Of a stretch of 64,000 nt of DNA, positions 35,836 to 43,567 are shown one piece after another. Origin of the DNA: Cohnella caldifontis (lineage in GTDB: Bacteria > Bacillota > Bacilli > Paenibacillales > Paenibacillaceae); assembly GCF_029360585.1 (NCBI RefSeq), contig NZ_JAQZSJ010000014.1:62001-126000 (forward strand), read 5' to 3'. Each line of letters starts with the position of its first letter. The first letter of the stretch is position 1. The translations under genes and the position numbers were made by a program. The notes under the pieces were generated by a model. That model was not told where the DNA came from. It did no database searches and saw only the letters and a program-made list of their open reading frames with translations.

Positions 35836-37309
35836 CGAGACGTGCCTCCTCTTCCGCCGCTTCGAACAGCCGGGCGGGCGTCGCCTCGGCTGCTGTGAAT
35901 TCCGCCGTGAAACGATTGCGCGACAGCACTAGAATTCGGTCCGCGATCCGCAGCGCGTCATCCGGCTCGGCCGTCATATAAAGCACGGAGACGCCGCTTG
36001 CAGCCCATTCTTCGATTTTCCGGAAAATGGTCTCCTTCGCCGCGGCATCGATCCCTTTCATCGGTTCGTCGAAGATCGCCACTTTCGGCGTTCCCGTAGC
36101 CCATTTGGCAATGGCGACTTTCTGCTGATTACCGCCGCTGAGCGCACCGACCTTATAGCCCGGCGATGCGGGCCTGATGTCGAACGCCTTGATGATCCGT
36201 TCGCTGTACGCCGTTTCCCTGCGTTTTAAAATGAACCCCCGAAACCCGAGTGACAGGTGGTCGCGTATATCTTCCCGCTTCCAAATCCCTTGCTTCCCTC
36301 GCTCTTCCGGTACGAGAACGATCCCCCGCCGTGCCGCTTGCCGCGTACTGGCAATCGTGTACTCGACGCCGTCGATACGGGCGCGGTAGGATGGCTTCGC
36401 CGCCCCGAACAGCGAGCGGGCGAGCCACGTTTTACCGCTGCCGAGGTGACCGAATACAACCACGATTTCGCTTTTGCGGACGCTCAGCGAAAGCTCCGGG
36501 AACTGGCGGCTTCTCCGAAGTCCATGTACGGAGAAATTAACGGGGTTGTCGCCTGCTGACGATCCCGCCCTCCGGCCAATGCCTCTCTCTTCGCCCGACA
36601 TCGCCGCAACGAGTTGGGGGATGTCCGTCTCCTTGGCGATGCTATGCAGCACCGTTCGCCCGTCGCGCAGCACGCTCACGAGATCGGCCATTCGCTGCAC
36701 TTCGTGCAGACGGTGGGAGATCAGCACAATGCCGATTCCCTGCGCCTTCAACCGCTCGACCATTGCCGCGAACTTTTCCGCTTCTTTACGGTCGAACGAG
36801 GCAGTCGGCTCATCCAGAAGCAAATATTTCGCGTGACCTGCCGCCGCGCGGATGATAGACAGCATCTGCTTCTCGTACAACGACAGCGTGCCGGCCGGCC
36901 GGTTCTCCTCTACTTCCAGACCGTACTCCCGAAGCAATTCCCGCGCCCGCTCGCGGTTTCCCCGTTTTTCGAACCAAATGCGCCCTTCCCGCCGAAGCAA
37001 CGCGGCGGTCAAGTTCTCGTGCACCGGAAGCTGGGGGACGAGCCCTTTATCGACCTCCTGCGCCATAAACACGATTCCCCTGGCAGCTGCCTCGCCGGGG
37101 GAACGGAATATGCATGGCTGGCCGTCGATCAGGACGGTCCCGCGCAGGGGAACGTACACGCCCGCCGCCAGATGAAGCAAGGTGCTCTTCCCTGCTCCAT
37201 TCATGCCGAGCAATGCGTGCACTTCCCCCCTGCGAACCGTGAAGTCTACTCCGTGCAACACGGGATGGTTGCCGAAGCCGTGATGAATGCCTGCCAGAGC
37301 CAGCGTCAT
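35822..37309 (-). CDS. sugar ABC transporter ATPase, tandem domains (RbsA-like)
   Basis: A 495-residue protein with two nucleotide-binding domains, as usual for CUT2 importers. The first has Walker A GMNGAGKSTLL (about 36-43); the second has a less standard GHLGSGKTWLA loop but retains a signature (LSGGNQQKV) and Walker B (VAIFDEPMKGID). The ATG overlaps the stop of the binding-protein gene by one base (TGATG). Asymmetric domains of this kind are normal for RbsA/XylG/MglA proteins. Confidence 0.92.
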   Translation of the reverse strand: MTLALAGIHHGFGNHPVLHGVDFTVRRGEVHALLGMNGAGKSTLLHLAAGVYVPLRGTVLIDGQPCIFRSPGEAAARGIVFMAQEVDKGLVPQLPVHENLTAALLRREGRIWFEKRGNRERARELLREYGLEVEENRPAGTLSLYEKQMLSIIRAAAGHAKYLLLDEPTASFDRKEAEKFAAMVERLKAQGIGIVLISHRLHEVQRMADLVSVLRDGRTVLHSIAKETDIPQLVAAMSGEERGIGRRAGSSAGDNPVNFSVHGLRRSRQFPELSLSVRKSEIVVVFGHLGSGKTWLARSLFGAAKPSYRARIDGVEYTIASTRQAARRGIVLVPEERGKQGIWKREDIRDHLSLGFRGFILKRRETAYSERIIKAFDIRPASPGYKVGALSGGNQQKVAIAKWATGTPKVAIFDEPMKGIDAAAKETIFRKIEEWAASGVSVLYMTAEPDDALRIADRILVLSRNRFTAEFTAAEATPARLFEAAEEEARLVGND

Positions 37310-38478
37310 CAGCCCTTCGACCCTTTCGCCAGCGCGTCCATCCATAGCGATTTCGCTGCATCCGAACTGCCCCACCCCGGAACGTATTTGCCGAGATCGG
37401 AGAACGAGATCGGCTCTTTAGGCAAGTACGATTTCAGAATTAGACGCGGCTCGATCGATACGCCGGACGGTACCGTTTCGCCCGCGACCTTCTGATAGGC
37501 CAACCGTGCCTGCACTTGCCCGATATCGGTCGGGTTCGTCGCCGAAGCGGCTACCCACGGGCTGTCCTCCGCTTGGAACAACGGAAGATCTTCTTCCGTC
37601 AAGTCAATGCCGTAAATCGGAATATCTTTGCGGCCTGCCTGTTTAAGCGCTTGATAAGCCCCTCGGGTAAACTCATTCCAGGTCGTATAGATCGCGTCCA
37701 AGTCTCCCTTTTCCGGGAACTTTTTCAGCCAAGCTTCTACCTGTGCCTGCGTATCAAGCGCGGTATTGGAAGTTACCGTCCCCGCCCTTGCGACTTCCTG
37801 GATATTCGGATAACGCTTTTGGAACGCCTCGATGATCACCTGGCGCCGCTCCATCGGCAAATATCCGGCGACCCACAGCACTCCGATCTTGCCTTCGCCG
37901 TTCAAATCGGTCGCCAGCTGTTTAAGCGACTGCCAGCCGAGCAAATAATCGTCCTGGTCGATCGAAGTGACGCCCGGCAAACTGAGGTCGCTGTCGTAGG
38001 ACACGACCGGAATACCGGCGTCGAGCGCCTTCTTGACGGCGGGGTCGAGCGCTTGCGCCGTTCCGTTGTTGACGAGGACGGCATCTACCTTCTCGTTGAC
38101 GGCTGCTTCGATGTTGGATGCCATTTTGGACAGGTCATTGTTCGAATCGTAAATCTTCACTTCGCCGCCGAATGCTTCAACCTGGTCCTTGACCCCCTGA
38201 CTGTATTGGGCAAAAAAAGAGCCTGTCGTGATCCGGGTAACGAGCGCGACACGCAGCGGCCTCTTCAGCTTCTCAGGTATGGCAGCCTGCTCCGCACTCG
38301 TCTCCGCGGATGGCGCGGATGCGGAAGGAGACGCTGCCACGCTGGACGCCGGCGCAGCGCTCTCAGACGCCGACGGAGAAGCCGACGGACTTGGGGACGA
38401 GGAGGTCCCTTGCTCGTTCGTGCACGCCGACAAAATGAACAGTAAAACCGCGATTGAAAAACTGAACAGCTTTTTCAT
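37309..38478 (-). CDS. sugar-binding lipoprotein of CUT2 ABC transporter (RbsB-like)
   Basis: A 389-residue lipoprotein: signal peptide MKKLFSFSIAVLLFILSACT with lipobox LSAC (Cys19), a Ser/Ala/Pro-rich tether (about 25-65), then a periplasmic-binding type I fold (about 75-370) as in RbsB. It captures the sugar for the downstream ATPase and permease. The start is the ATG with GGAGAG three bases upstream of the AAA before it; an upstream in-frame extension would destroy the signal peptide. Its leader contains a promoter and an intrinsic terminator. Confidence 0.92.
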   Translation of the reverse strand: MKKLFSFSIAVLLFILSACTNEQGTSSSPSPSASPSASESAAPASSVAASPSASAPSAETSAEQAAIPEKLKRPLRVALVTRITTGSFFAQYSQGVKDQVEAFGGEVKIYDSNNDLSKMASNIEAAVNEKVDAVLVNNGTAQALDPAVKKALDAGIPVVSYDSDLSLPGVTSIDQDDYLLGWQSLKQLATDLNGEGKIGVLWVAGYLPMERRQVIIEAFQKRYPNIQEVARAGTVTSNTALDTQAQVEAWLKKFPEKGDLDAIYTTWNEFTRGAYQALKQAGRKDIPIYGIDLTEEDLPLFQAEDSPWVAASATNPTDIGQVQARLAYQKVAGETVPSGVSIEPRLILKSYLPKEPISFSDLGKYVPGWGSSDAAKSLWMDALAKGSKG

Positions 38479-38522
38479 TTTCTCTCCAACTCCCTGTTCG
38501 TGAAAATGGCGGGCCGTCTGAC

Positions 38523-38574
38523 CAAATAAAAAGCTCCACAGTCGCAAGCCTGTTGGGCTTGACGAACGTGGAGC
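38523..38574 (-). terminator. intrinsic terminator in the leader of the sugar importer operon
   Basis: On the minus strand GCTCCAC (38568-38574) pairs with GTGGAGC (38533-38539), with an inner AAGCC/GGCTT stem, followed by TTTTTATTT. No gene lies upstream on this strand, only the promoter at 38636-38664, so this terminator must act within the operon leader. Confidence 0.8.
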
Positions 38575-38635
38575 CGCTGGTTGACCAGTAAGCCGACGTT
38601 TATCCGACTACATAACTCGGAATAAAACTAATGCT

Positions 38636-38664
38636 ATCTTACTCACCGTGTCAAAGCTTGTCAA
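38636..38664 (-). promoter_or_regulatory. SigA-type promoter of the sugar importer operon
   Basis: On the minus strand a perfect TTGACA (38659-38664) and TAAGAT (38636-38641) are 17 bp apart. The first gene starts about 150 bases downstream, beyond the leader terminator. Confidence 0.78.
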
Positions 38665-38764
38665 CCTATTAATCCGATAATTCTCACTTGACTACTCAGA
38701 ATTAAATCATTACGATGGGAGGCGAAGAGGTCTTATCATCCATATTTTGGGGAGGAAACTCAGA

Positions 38765-39154
38765 ATGGCAGGCCACCGCATCGATCACGTCGGCGTCGTC
38801 GTGAAGGATTTGGAGACGACCATCCGGTTTTACACGGACATTGTCGGGTTTACGGTAAAAAGTCAGTTCACGCATACCAACGGCGTACTGCAGCTCGCTT
38901 TTCTAGGCTTTGGAAACGGCGATGAATCGGAGATTGAACTGATTCAGGGCTACAACGACAACTTGCCTACGGAAGGCAAAGTGCATCATTTCGCCGTGAC
39001 GGTGGACGACGTCGAAGCGGAGTACGAGCGCGTCAAACGGCTAAACGCAACGTTCGTTCCCGGATTCGATACCATTACCACATTGCCGAACGGTCACCGC
39101 TATTTCTTTATTTACGGCCCGGAAAACGAGTGGATCGAGTTTTTCCAGCGTTGA
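38765..39154 (+). CDS. VOC/glyoxalase-family protein
   Basis: A 129-residue single vicinal-oxygen-chelate domain: RIDHVGVVVKDLETTIRFYTD at the N-terminus, a central HHFAVTVDDVEAEYERVK, and EWIEFFQR at the end. His7 and His78 region and the C-terminal Glu are at positions used for metal binding in glyoxalase-like enzymes. The ATG follows GGGGAGG by nine bases. It may be lactoylglutathione-lyase-like, or a methylmalonyl-CoA epimerase or resistance-type VOC protein; the family does not decide this. Confidence 0.88.
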   Translation: MAGHRIDHVGVVVKDLETTIRFYTDIVGFTVKSQFTHTNGVLQLAFLGFGNGDESEIELIQGYNDNLPTEGKVHHFAVTVDDVEAEYERVKRLNATFVPGFDTITTLPNGHRYFFIYGPENEWIEFFQR

Positions 39155-39267
39155 CGGCGCTTCCACCCCTTCCCTTCCCACTTCGTGCATAATGCGCGTA
39201 TCCTGTCGCTACACTACACGGGAGATCGGCTGTCCGCCGGAAAATGCGGCAGCTTGGAGGTGAACCC

Positions 39268-39450
39268 ATGGGGGAACAAACTGAATTCAAACCGGGCGAC
39301 CAAGCGCCCAATGACGGCATCTACATCGAAGTGGGAGAAAATGATTTCCACATGCACATCAACAATCCGAAACGCGTCAAAATGAAAGCAGGCGGCCGTT
39401 TTCCTGAGACGACCAACCACAATCGGATTTGGAAAAGGTTCCGCGGGTGA
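39268..39450 (+). CDS. YjzC-like small protein
   Basis: A 60-residue protein starting MGEQTEFKPGDQAPNDGIYI with a conserved KMKAGGRFPETTNHNR toward the end. This matches the YjzC family of small Bacillales proteins (F.PG..APN.G.Y.E.GE). The ATG follows GGAGGTGAACCC. Function is unknown; YjzC is thought to be spore-associated, which I treat as weak knowledge. Confidence 0.82.
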   Translation: MGEQTEFKPGDQAPNDGIYIEVGENDFHMHINNPKRVKMKAGGRFPETTNHNRIWKRFRG

Positions 39451-39509
39451 AAGGCTTCGGACGTTTGCATAATCAATGTTCTTCCGGGCAAATTAATATC
39501 GGCGACGGC

Positions 39510-39581
39510 ATGAGAGGTGTGATTCCCTTGAACGAGTTGTCCGAGGAGAAGCATCCGAAAGAGACGTTCCAATCGGAGTAG
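39510..39581 (+). CDS. possible 23-residue peptide
   Basis: A short frame MRGVIPLNELSEEKHPKETF continues for three more residues. A GAGAGGTG ribosome site lies before an internal TTG that would give a 17-residue peptide. It is just downstream of the YjzC-like gene and before a terminator. Too short to support further. Confidence 0.2.
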   Translation: MRGVIPLNELSEEKHPKETFQSE

Positions 39582-39703
39582 GTCACTGGGAGGCGTTGTG
39601 CCAAAGACACTTGTCTGTAACACACGGTTTACTGGAACTCCGGCACCGAAGCGCTGAATTGCTTCAGCAACGATGGATTTAGTTCTCGAGAAACCGTCGC
39701 CCG

Positions 39704-39730
39704 AAGAGCCCCTTTATGGGGCTCTTTGTT
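39704..39730 (+). terminator. intrinsic terminator after the YjzC-like gene
   Basis: AAGAGCCCC (39704-39712) pairs with GGGGCTCTT (39718-39726) across a 5-base loop and is followed by TGTTAT. Confidence 0.75.
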
Positions 39731-40138
39731 ATGTCATTCAAACCTATCGCCTACCCCTAACTTTTTCTGCCCACCTCCTAAAGCTTTCGCCCACCTCCTA
39801 AGTCCCCCTCCCCCGGGAGGGGGATTCCGAGGCGCTCCGCCCTCTGGACACCCGGATTGAAAAGCGCTCGTGCTCAGCGTGACGTTTGAGGAGAGACGGA
39901 GGGATTGTCGTTGGTGCTGCTTCCTTTTTGGTCAGCATTCGTGCTTCTCGCAAGCTCGAAACTCTCTGCTGTCTCTATGAGACCGTTAGCCAGCCATTAA
40001 CCCTTCTCGTTTGCTCAAAGCGTTTCTGCTGGCCCGTTTTCTACTCGCGCTTCGCGTTGCTCGCCTGCTTGCCATCGATCCGGTTTCTTGCTCGCTCGAA
40101 ACCTTCCGAGATCCTTAACCTGCGGTCAACATCTCCGA
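39731..40138. other. gene-free interval with local repeats
   Basis: No convincing gene on either strand. It holds a direct repeat CGCCCACCTCCTAA-like pair (about 39768-39800), a GC palindrome CCCCCTCCC/GGGAGGGGG with a two-base loop (39804-39823), and several CTCG(C)AA-type short repeats. A 94-codon open frame on the + strand lacks a ribosome site and looks fortuitous. Confidence 0.6.
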
Positions 40139-40167
40139 TTGCGAAACTCGAACATTTGTTCTATGAT
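40139..40167 (+). promoter_or_regulatory. candidate SigA promoter of the SRPBCC gene
   Basis: TTGCGA (40139-40144) and TATGAT (40162-40167) are 17 bp apart, about 75 bases upstream of the ATG. Confidence 0.6.
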
Positions 40168-40241
40168 TAGATCACGTCACTTTGAAAATCCATTTTGAAC
40201 CACGCTGCATAAAGCGATAAGAATCTATGGAGGGAAATCGG

Positions 40242-40670
40242 ATGGCTGTGAATACTTCGCGTATTCGGATTGAGGCGCCTGCGTGGAAGGTTTGGGAGGC
40301 TCTAACGCTTCCCGAGTTGGTGAAGGAATGGCAGTATGGAAGCCAACTCCTGACGGACTGGCAAGTCGGCGGGGAGATCCGTTTCCGCATCGAGTGGGAA
40401 GGCAATGTCTTTGAGCAATGGGGGAAGGTGTTGGAAGTGTCTCCGCATGATACGATCCGGTACACCCTCTTCGCGCCGCGACCCGGCTTGGAGGATAGAC
40501 CCGAAAATGATTTCGTGATGAGTTACCTGCTGAAAGAAGAAAGCAACGGAACGCTGCTGACGATCGAGCAGGAAGATAACCGTGCCGGAGCCGTCTCGCA
40601 GGAATCGGATGAGGACGATGGACAAACGGTTTTATCGATGCTGAAAAACCTGGTGGAAACATCCGCTTGA
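40242..40670 (+). CDS. SRPBCC/AHSA1-family protein
   Basis: A 142-residue protein of the START-like SRPBCC fold: RIRIEAPAWKVWEALTLPEL at the start, GGEIRFRIEWEG in the middle strands, and a long C-terminal helix (TVLSMLKNLVETSA). This fits the AHSA1 (Hsp90 activator-like) subgroup common in Firmicutes. The ATG follows GGAGGG by seven bases. No ligand is known. It has its own promoter and terminator. Confidence 0.88.
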   Translation: MAVNTSRIRIEAPAWKVWEALTLPELVKEWQYGSQLLTDWQVGGEIRFRIEWEGNVFEQWGKVLEVSPHDTIRYTLFAPRPGLEDRPENDFVMSYLLKEESNGTLLTIEQEDNRAGAVSQESDEDDGQTVLSMLKNLVETSA

Positions 40671-40702
40671 CCGCCAATCGTAAAGTTCCGATAGCAAATC
40701 AA

Positions 40703-40727
40703 AAAGCGGTCCGAATCGGACCGCTTT
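40703..40727. terminator. bidirectional terminator between SRPBCC gene and tRNA-Ser
   Basis: An 11-bp perfect stem (AAAGCGGTCCG and complement, loop AAT) has TTTGTT on the + side and TTTTTGATTT on the - side, so it can serve both converging transcripts. Confidence 0.88.
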
Positions 40728-40744
40728 GTTCGCTGTCTATTGGG

Positions 40745-40835
40745 TGGCGGAGAGGGTGGGATTCGAACCCACGCACGCCTCGCGACGCCTAGTTGATTTC
40801 GAGTCAACCCCCTTGGGCCTCTTGGGTACCTCTCC
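40745..40835 (-). tRNA. tRNA-Ser (anticodon CGA)
   Basis: The minus strand folds as a 91-base class II tRNA. The acceptor stem is GGAGAGG/CCTCTCC with discriminator G and encoded CCA. The anticodon stem is GTTGA/TCAAC with loop CTCGAAA (anticodon CGA, reads UCG). A long variable arm follows, and the T-arm is GTGGGTTCGAATCCCAC. The acceptor stem, loop sizes and variable arm all agree. Confidence 0.97.
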
Positions 40836-40900
40836 ACAGCAAAAAGAATCATAACATATTTCCCGGGGACGCGCAACTGGAGATTGTCTCCAGCCGCGCG

Positions 40901-41131
40901 TCAGTCCGGGTTTTCCTCCGCGGTCATTCCATCCTGGTTTTGTGACGGACGCAGCACTTTCTTCAAGCTTTTCTCGAACTTAACCCGCGGCAGCAGAATG
41001 CTGTGCTTGCAATGGACGCACTTGATGCGGATATCCATGCCCATACGGATGATTTCCATCTCGTTGGCGCCGCATGGATGCGGCTTCTTCATTTGCACGA
41101 TATCTCCGAGTCCGAACTGTTTCCGTTCCAA
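40901..41131 (-). CDS. DUF951 family protein (YyzM-like)
   Basis: A 76-residue protein: FGLGDIVQMKKPHPCGANEM and IKCVHCKHSILLPRVKFEK, giving a Cys/His pattern (PHPCG ... CVHC) that probably binds zinc. This is the DUF951/YyzM family, which sits near parB and mscS genes in Bacillales. It begins 3 bp after mscS on the same strand, so the two are co-transcribed. Function unknown. Confidence 0.9.
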   Translation of the reverse strand: MERKQFGLGDIVQMKKPHPCGANEMEIIRMGMDIRIKCVHCKHSILLPRVKFEKSLKKVLRPSQNQDGMTAEENPD

Positions 41132-41134
41132 CGC

Positions 41135-42043
41135 TCATCCCCCCGCCAACTGTTCATCCTTCCGATAAAACCTCGGGTTCCTCTCCGCTTCGAAAGCCTT
41201 TTTCAAAGCCGCGTTCAAATGCCGGGTCACCGAAGCCTGCGTATTCGCCCGGCATTCCGCGATGATCCGGAACTTCACGTCGCCGGGGCCGATCTCCTGG
41301 ACGCCTAGCAAGTCCGGCTGTCCGATCAGATTGGCGTCTTCGAATTTGCTCAGCACGCCGCGGATCATTTCCGTAATCTCTTCTACGCGATCCGTCGCCG
41401 CGACGGGAATGTCGATCACCGCAAGGGAATTGTTGAGCGAGAAATTCGTGACGTCGTTGATGGTCCCGTTCGGCAGGATGAACACCTCGCCCGTCCAACT
41501 GCGAATCCGCGTCGCGCGCAAGCCGATCATTTCCACGGTGCCCTTGTAATTTCCCGTCTTGATGACGTCCCCGACGGAGAAATGATCCTCCAGGATAATG
41601 AAGAATCCCGTGATAATATCTTTGACCAAGCTTTGCGCGCCGAAGCCGATGGCCAATCCTAGCACGCCGGCGCCGGCGATCAGCGGCGCGAGATTGATAT
41701 TGAACTCGCCTAGGATGAGCAGGATGACGATGAAGTTGGTGACGTATCCCGCCGCGTTTTTCAGCAGCCTGCCGAGCGTCTGCACGCGGCGGGACCGCAG
41801 TTTGAGCCGGTTATGCTCGCGTTCGGCGGTTACCCGGTCAATAATCCGATTGACGATATATAGCACGATCCGGCTGATGAGGAGAATGAGCACGATCCGT
41901 CCCAGCACGAGGGCGGCCGTTTCCCACATCTCCACGTTCTGCAGGGTGTTCCGGAGCGTACTCACGAACTGCTCCCATAGGTTCCCTTCGGATGTTGCGG
42001 TCTGGCCGACCGTTTCGGCAGCCCATCCAAATCCGTAGCGCAT
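41135..42043 (-). CDS. MscS-family small-conductance mechanosensitive channel
   Basis: A 302-residue MscS channel with three N-terminal membrane helices (about 40-150). The pore helix and following segment carry GVLGLAIGFGAQSLVKDIITGFFIILEDHF, the hallmark of the family, and the beta and C-terminal domains follow (about 165-290). It relieves turgor on osmotic downshock. The ATG has GGAGGATC eight bases upstream. Its presence with OpuC in the same window covers both directions of osmotic adjustment. Confidence 0.95.
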   Translation of the reverse strand: MRYGFGWAAETVGQTATSEGNLWEQFVSTLRNTLQNVEMWETAALVLGRIVLILLISRIVLYIVNRIIDRVTAEREHNRLKLRSRRVQTLGRLLKNAAGYVTNFIVILLILGEFNINLAPLIAGAGVLGLAIGFGAQSLVKDIITGFFIILEDHFSVGDVIKTGNYKGTVEMIGLRATRIRSWTGEVFILPNGTINDVTNFSLNNSLAVIDIPVAATDRVEEITEMIRGVLSKFEDANLIGQPDLLGVQEIGPGDVKFRIIAECRANTQASVTRHLNAALKKAFEAERNPRFYRKDEQLAGG

Positions 42044-42073
42044 CGTCTGGATCCTCCTTGGTCTCCCGAGTGC

Positions 42074-42322
42074 TCAGACTTCCATTTCCTCATAACCGGC
42101 ATCCGTTCGGCGGAACAATCCCCGGATCTCCACCTTCTCGTTTCGAATGACGCTTCTCGCGTTCTCCAAATCTTCGGCGGCGAATTCGATGGACAGCGCG
42201 CATCCGGCCGTGATCTCTTTCGGCGTGGGCCGGATGTCGATCTCGATGTCCGCGTATTCCAGCAACATTTCCGCGCGAAGCGCCTGTTGGGTGGAGTCGA
42301 ACGCGATCAATAGAGGCTCCAT
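42074..42322 (-). CDS. DUF3343 protein (putative Se/S carrier-like)
   Basis: An 82-residue protein starting MEPLLIAFDSTQQALRAEML, with PKEITAGCALSIEF containing the single conserved cysteine typical of DUF3343 (A-G-C). Proteins of this family are proposed sulfur/selenium carriers and often occur with a cysteine-desulfurase-like enzyme; one lies about 1.2 kb away (43568-44752). The ATG is chosen for GGGAGGTG upstream; longer frames run through the divergent yyaC promoter. The carrier role is a family hypothesis. Confidence 0.82.
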   Translation of the reverse strand: MEPLLIAFDSTQQALRAEMLLEYADIEIDIRPTPKEITAGCALSIEFAAEDLENARSVIRNEKVEIRGLFRRTDAGYEEMEV

Positions 42323-42428
42323 AGGCCCCGTCACCTCCCGCTTGAAAATCGGCGGCCTTGCGTCGAGTATAAATGCGCCATCCCGTCCATATACTAGTAA
42401 CAGTGTTGGGAGGAGGCGGAACGGACGA

Positions 42429-43046
42429 ATGAACGGTTTTTGGGACAAACGGCAAAGCCCCGCGGCGGAAGCGCCTGCGCTCTCTTTGAAAATTCCTTTT
42501 AATGAACCCGCCGTATTGCAGCGACTATCTCAGAAGTTGGAATCCTTCTTGGAACCTCTTCCCCAAGACCGGCGAATCGTCGTGGTGTGCGTCGGCACGG
42601 ACCGTTCCACGGGGGATTCTCTCGGTCCCCTGGTCGGCACTTCCCTGTCCCGCGAGGCAGGGCTGCACTTTGATCTGTACGGCACGTTGGACGACCCTGT
42701 CCATGCCATGAATCTGAACGAGACGCTGCTGAAAATCAACCGTTCCAGCCGTTCTCCGTTCGTCATCGCGGTTGACGCTTGTCTCGGACAAGTCTCCAGC
42801 GTCGGATGCATCCAACTCGGCACCGGTCCCGTCCGCCCGGGCGCCGGCGTCAACAAGGAGCTCCCGCCCGTCGGGGACATTCATATGACCGGCATCGTGA
42901 ACGTCGGCGGCTTCATGGAATATTTCGTGCTTCAAAACACGCGCCTCAATCTCGTGATGAAAATGTCCGACATCATCGCCCAAAGCTTGAGACGAGCCAT
43001 ACTCAAAGTCCGGGGCGGCGTTATCCCTTTTGCAATGCCAGACTGA
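42429..43046 (+). CDS. yyaC: YyaC-family putative spore protease
   Basis: A 205-residue protein with IVVVCVGTDRSTGDSLGPLVGTSL and VIAVDACLGQ, the pattern of YyaC, a sporulation protein with a fold like the GPR spore protease. It lies next to parB/soj in B. subtilis too. GGAGGAGG lies about 10 bases upstream of the ATG. It is divergent from DUF3343, and its 3' end overlaps the opposite-strand DUF4446 gene by 26 bp. The peptidase activity is inferred from the family. Confidence 0.9.
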   Translation: MNGFWDKRQSPAAEAPALSLKIPFNEPAVLQRLSQKLESFLEPLPQDRRIVVVCVGTDRSTGDSLGPLVGTSLSREAGLHFDLYGTLDDPVHAMNLNETLLKINRSSRSPFVIAVDACLGQVSSVGCIQLGTGPVRPGAGVNKELPPVGDIHMTGIVNVGGFMEYFVLQNTRLNLVMKMSDIIAQSLRRAILKVRGGVIPFAMPD

Positions 43047-43512
43047 TGGCCGTTTTCTCTTCCGGCGACAGCAAATAGGCGGATTGCCCTTTGTCGATCG
43101 GCTTGGCGTAAAGGAACGTCTGCTCCCGGCCGTGGATCCCCGTGATCACGACGCCATCCTGCTCTTCGTTGATAAAAGCGACGGAAAAACTGAGATCGCT
43201 GCCGGAGTCCGAAAACGCGTTAAACCGGTGAACGCCTACTTTGCCCTTCATGGCGGTAAGGCGTTTGTCTTGTTGTTTCTGGATGCCGTCCAATTCCCGT
43301 TGTTCTTGCTCCAGCCTGCCCAGATGCTCATGCACGGCTTGAAGAACGTCCTCCAGCTTCGGTACGCCGGTCTCCCCTACCAGCTTGGCATGCGCCTTTC
43401 TCAGCTTGCCCAGTCTGGCCGTCACCCAGGCCACCCAGATCAGCAGGATCAGCACCAGAAGCCCCAAGATCGCGACGGCCCCCGCCGCGATCTGATCGTT
43501 CCATCCGTTCAT
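43021..43512 (-). CDS. DUF4446 membrane-anchored coiled-coil protein
   Basis: A 163-residue protein: one N-terminal membrane helix (about 11-33), a coiled-coil region (about 35-90, HLGRLEQEQRELDGIQKQQDKRL), and a small domain beginning VGVHRFNAFSDSGSDLSFSVA. This matches the DUF4446 family found beside yyaC/parB in Bacillales. Function unknown. Confidence 0.88.
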   Translation of the reverse strand: MNGWNDQIAAGAVAILGLLVLILLIWVAWVTARLGKLRKAHAKLVGETGVPKLEDVLQAVHEHLGRLEQEQRELDGIQKQQDKRLTAMKGKVGVHRFNAFSDSGSDLSFSVAFINEEQDGVVITGIHGREQTFLYAKPIDKGQSAYLLSPEEKTAISLALQKG

Positions 43513-43567
43513 GTTTCTTGTTCTCCCCCGTGTGGTTTGCGACTTATTCGTATTGGCATAATAGCGT

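Noticed and set aside
39886-40170. A 94-codon + strand frame
   Set aside because: No ribosome site, no recognisable domain, and composition like the surrounding non-coding DNA.
40857-40870. A weaker Noc-site-like sequence ATTTCCCGGGGACG
   Set aside because: Only 11 of 14 positions match, too weak to list with the 13 of 14 sites.
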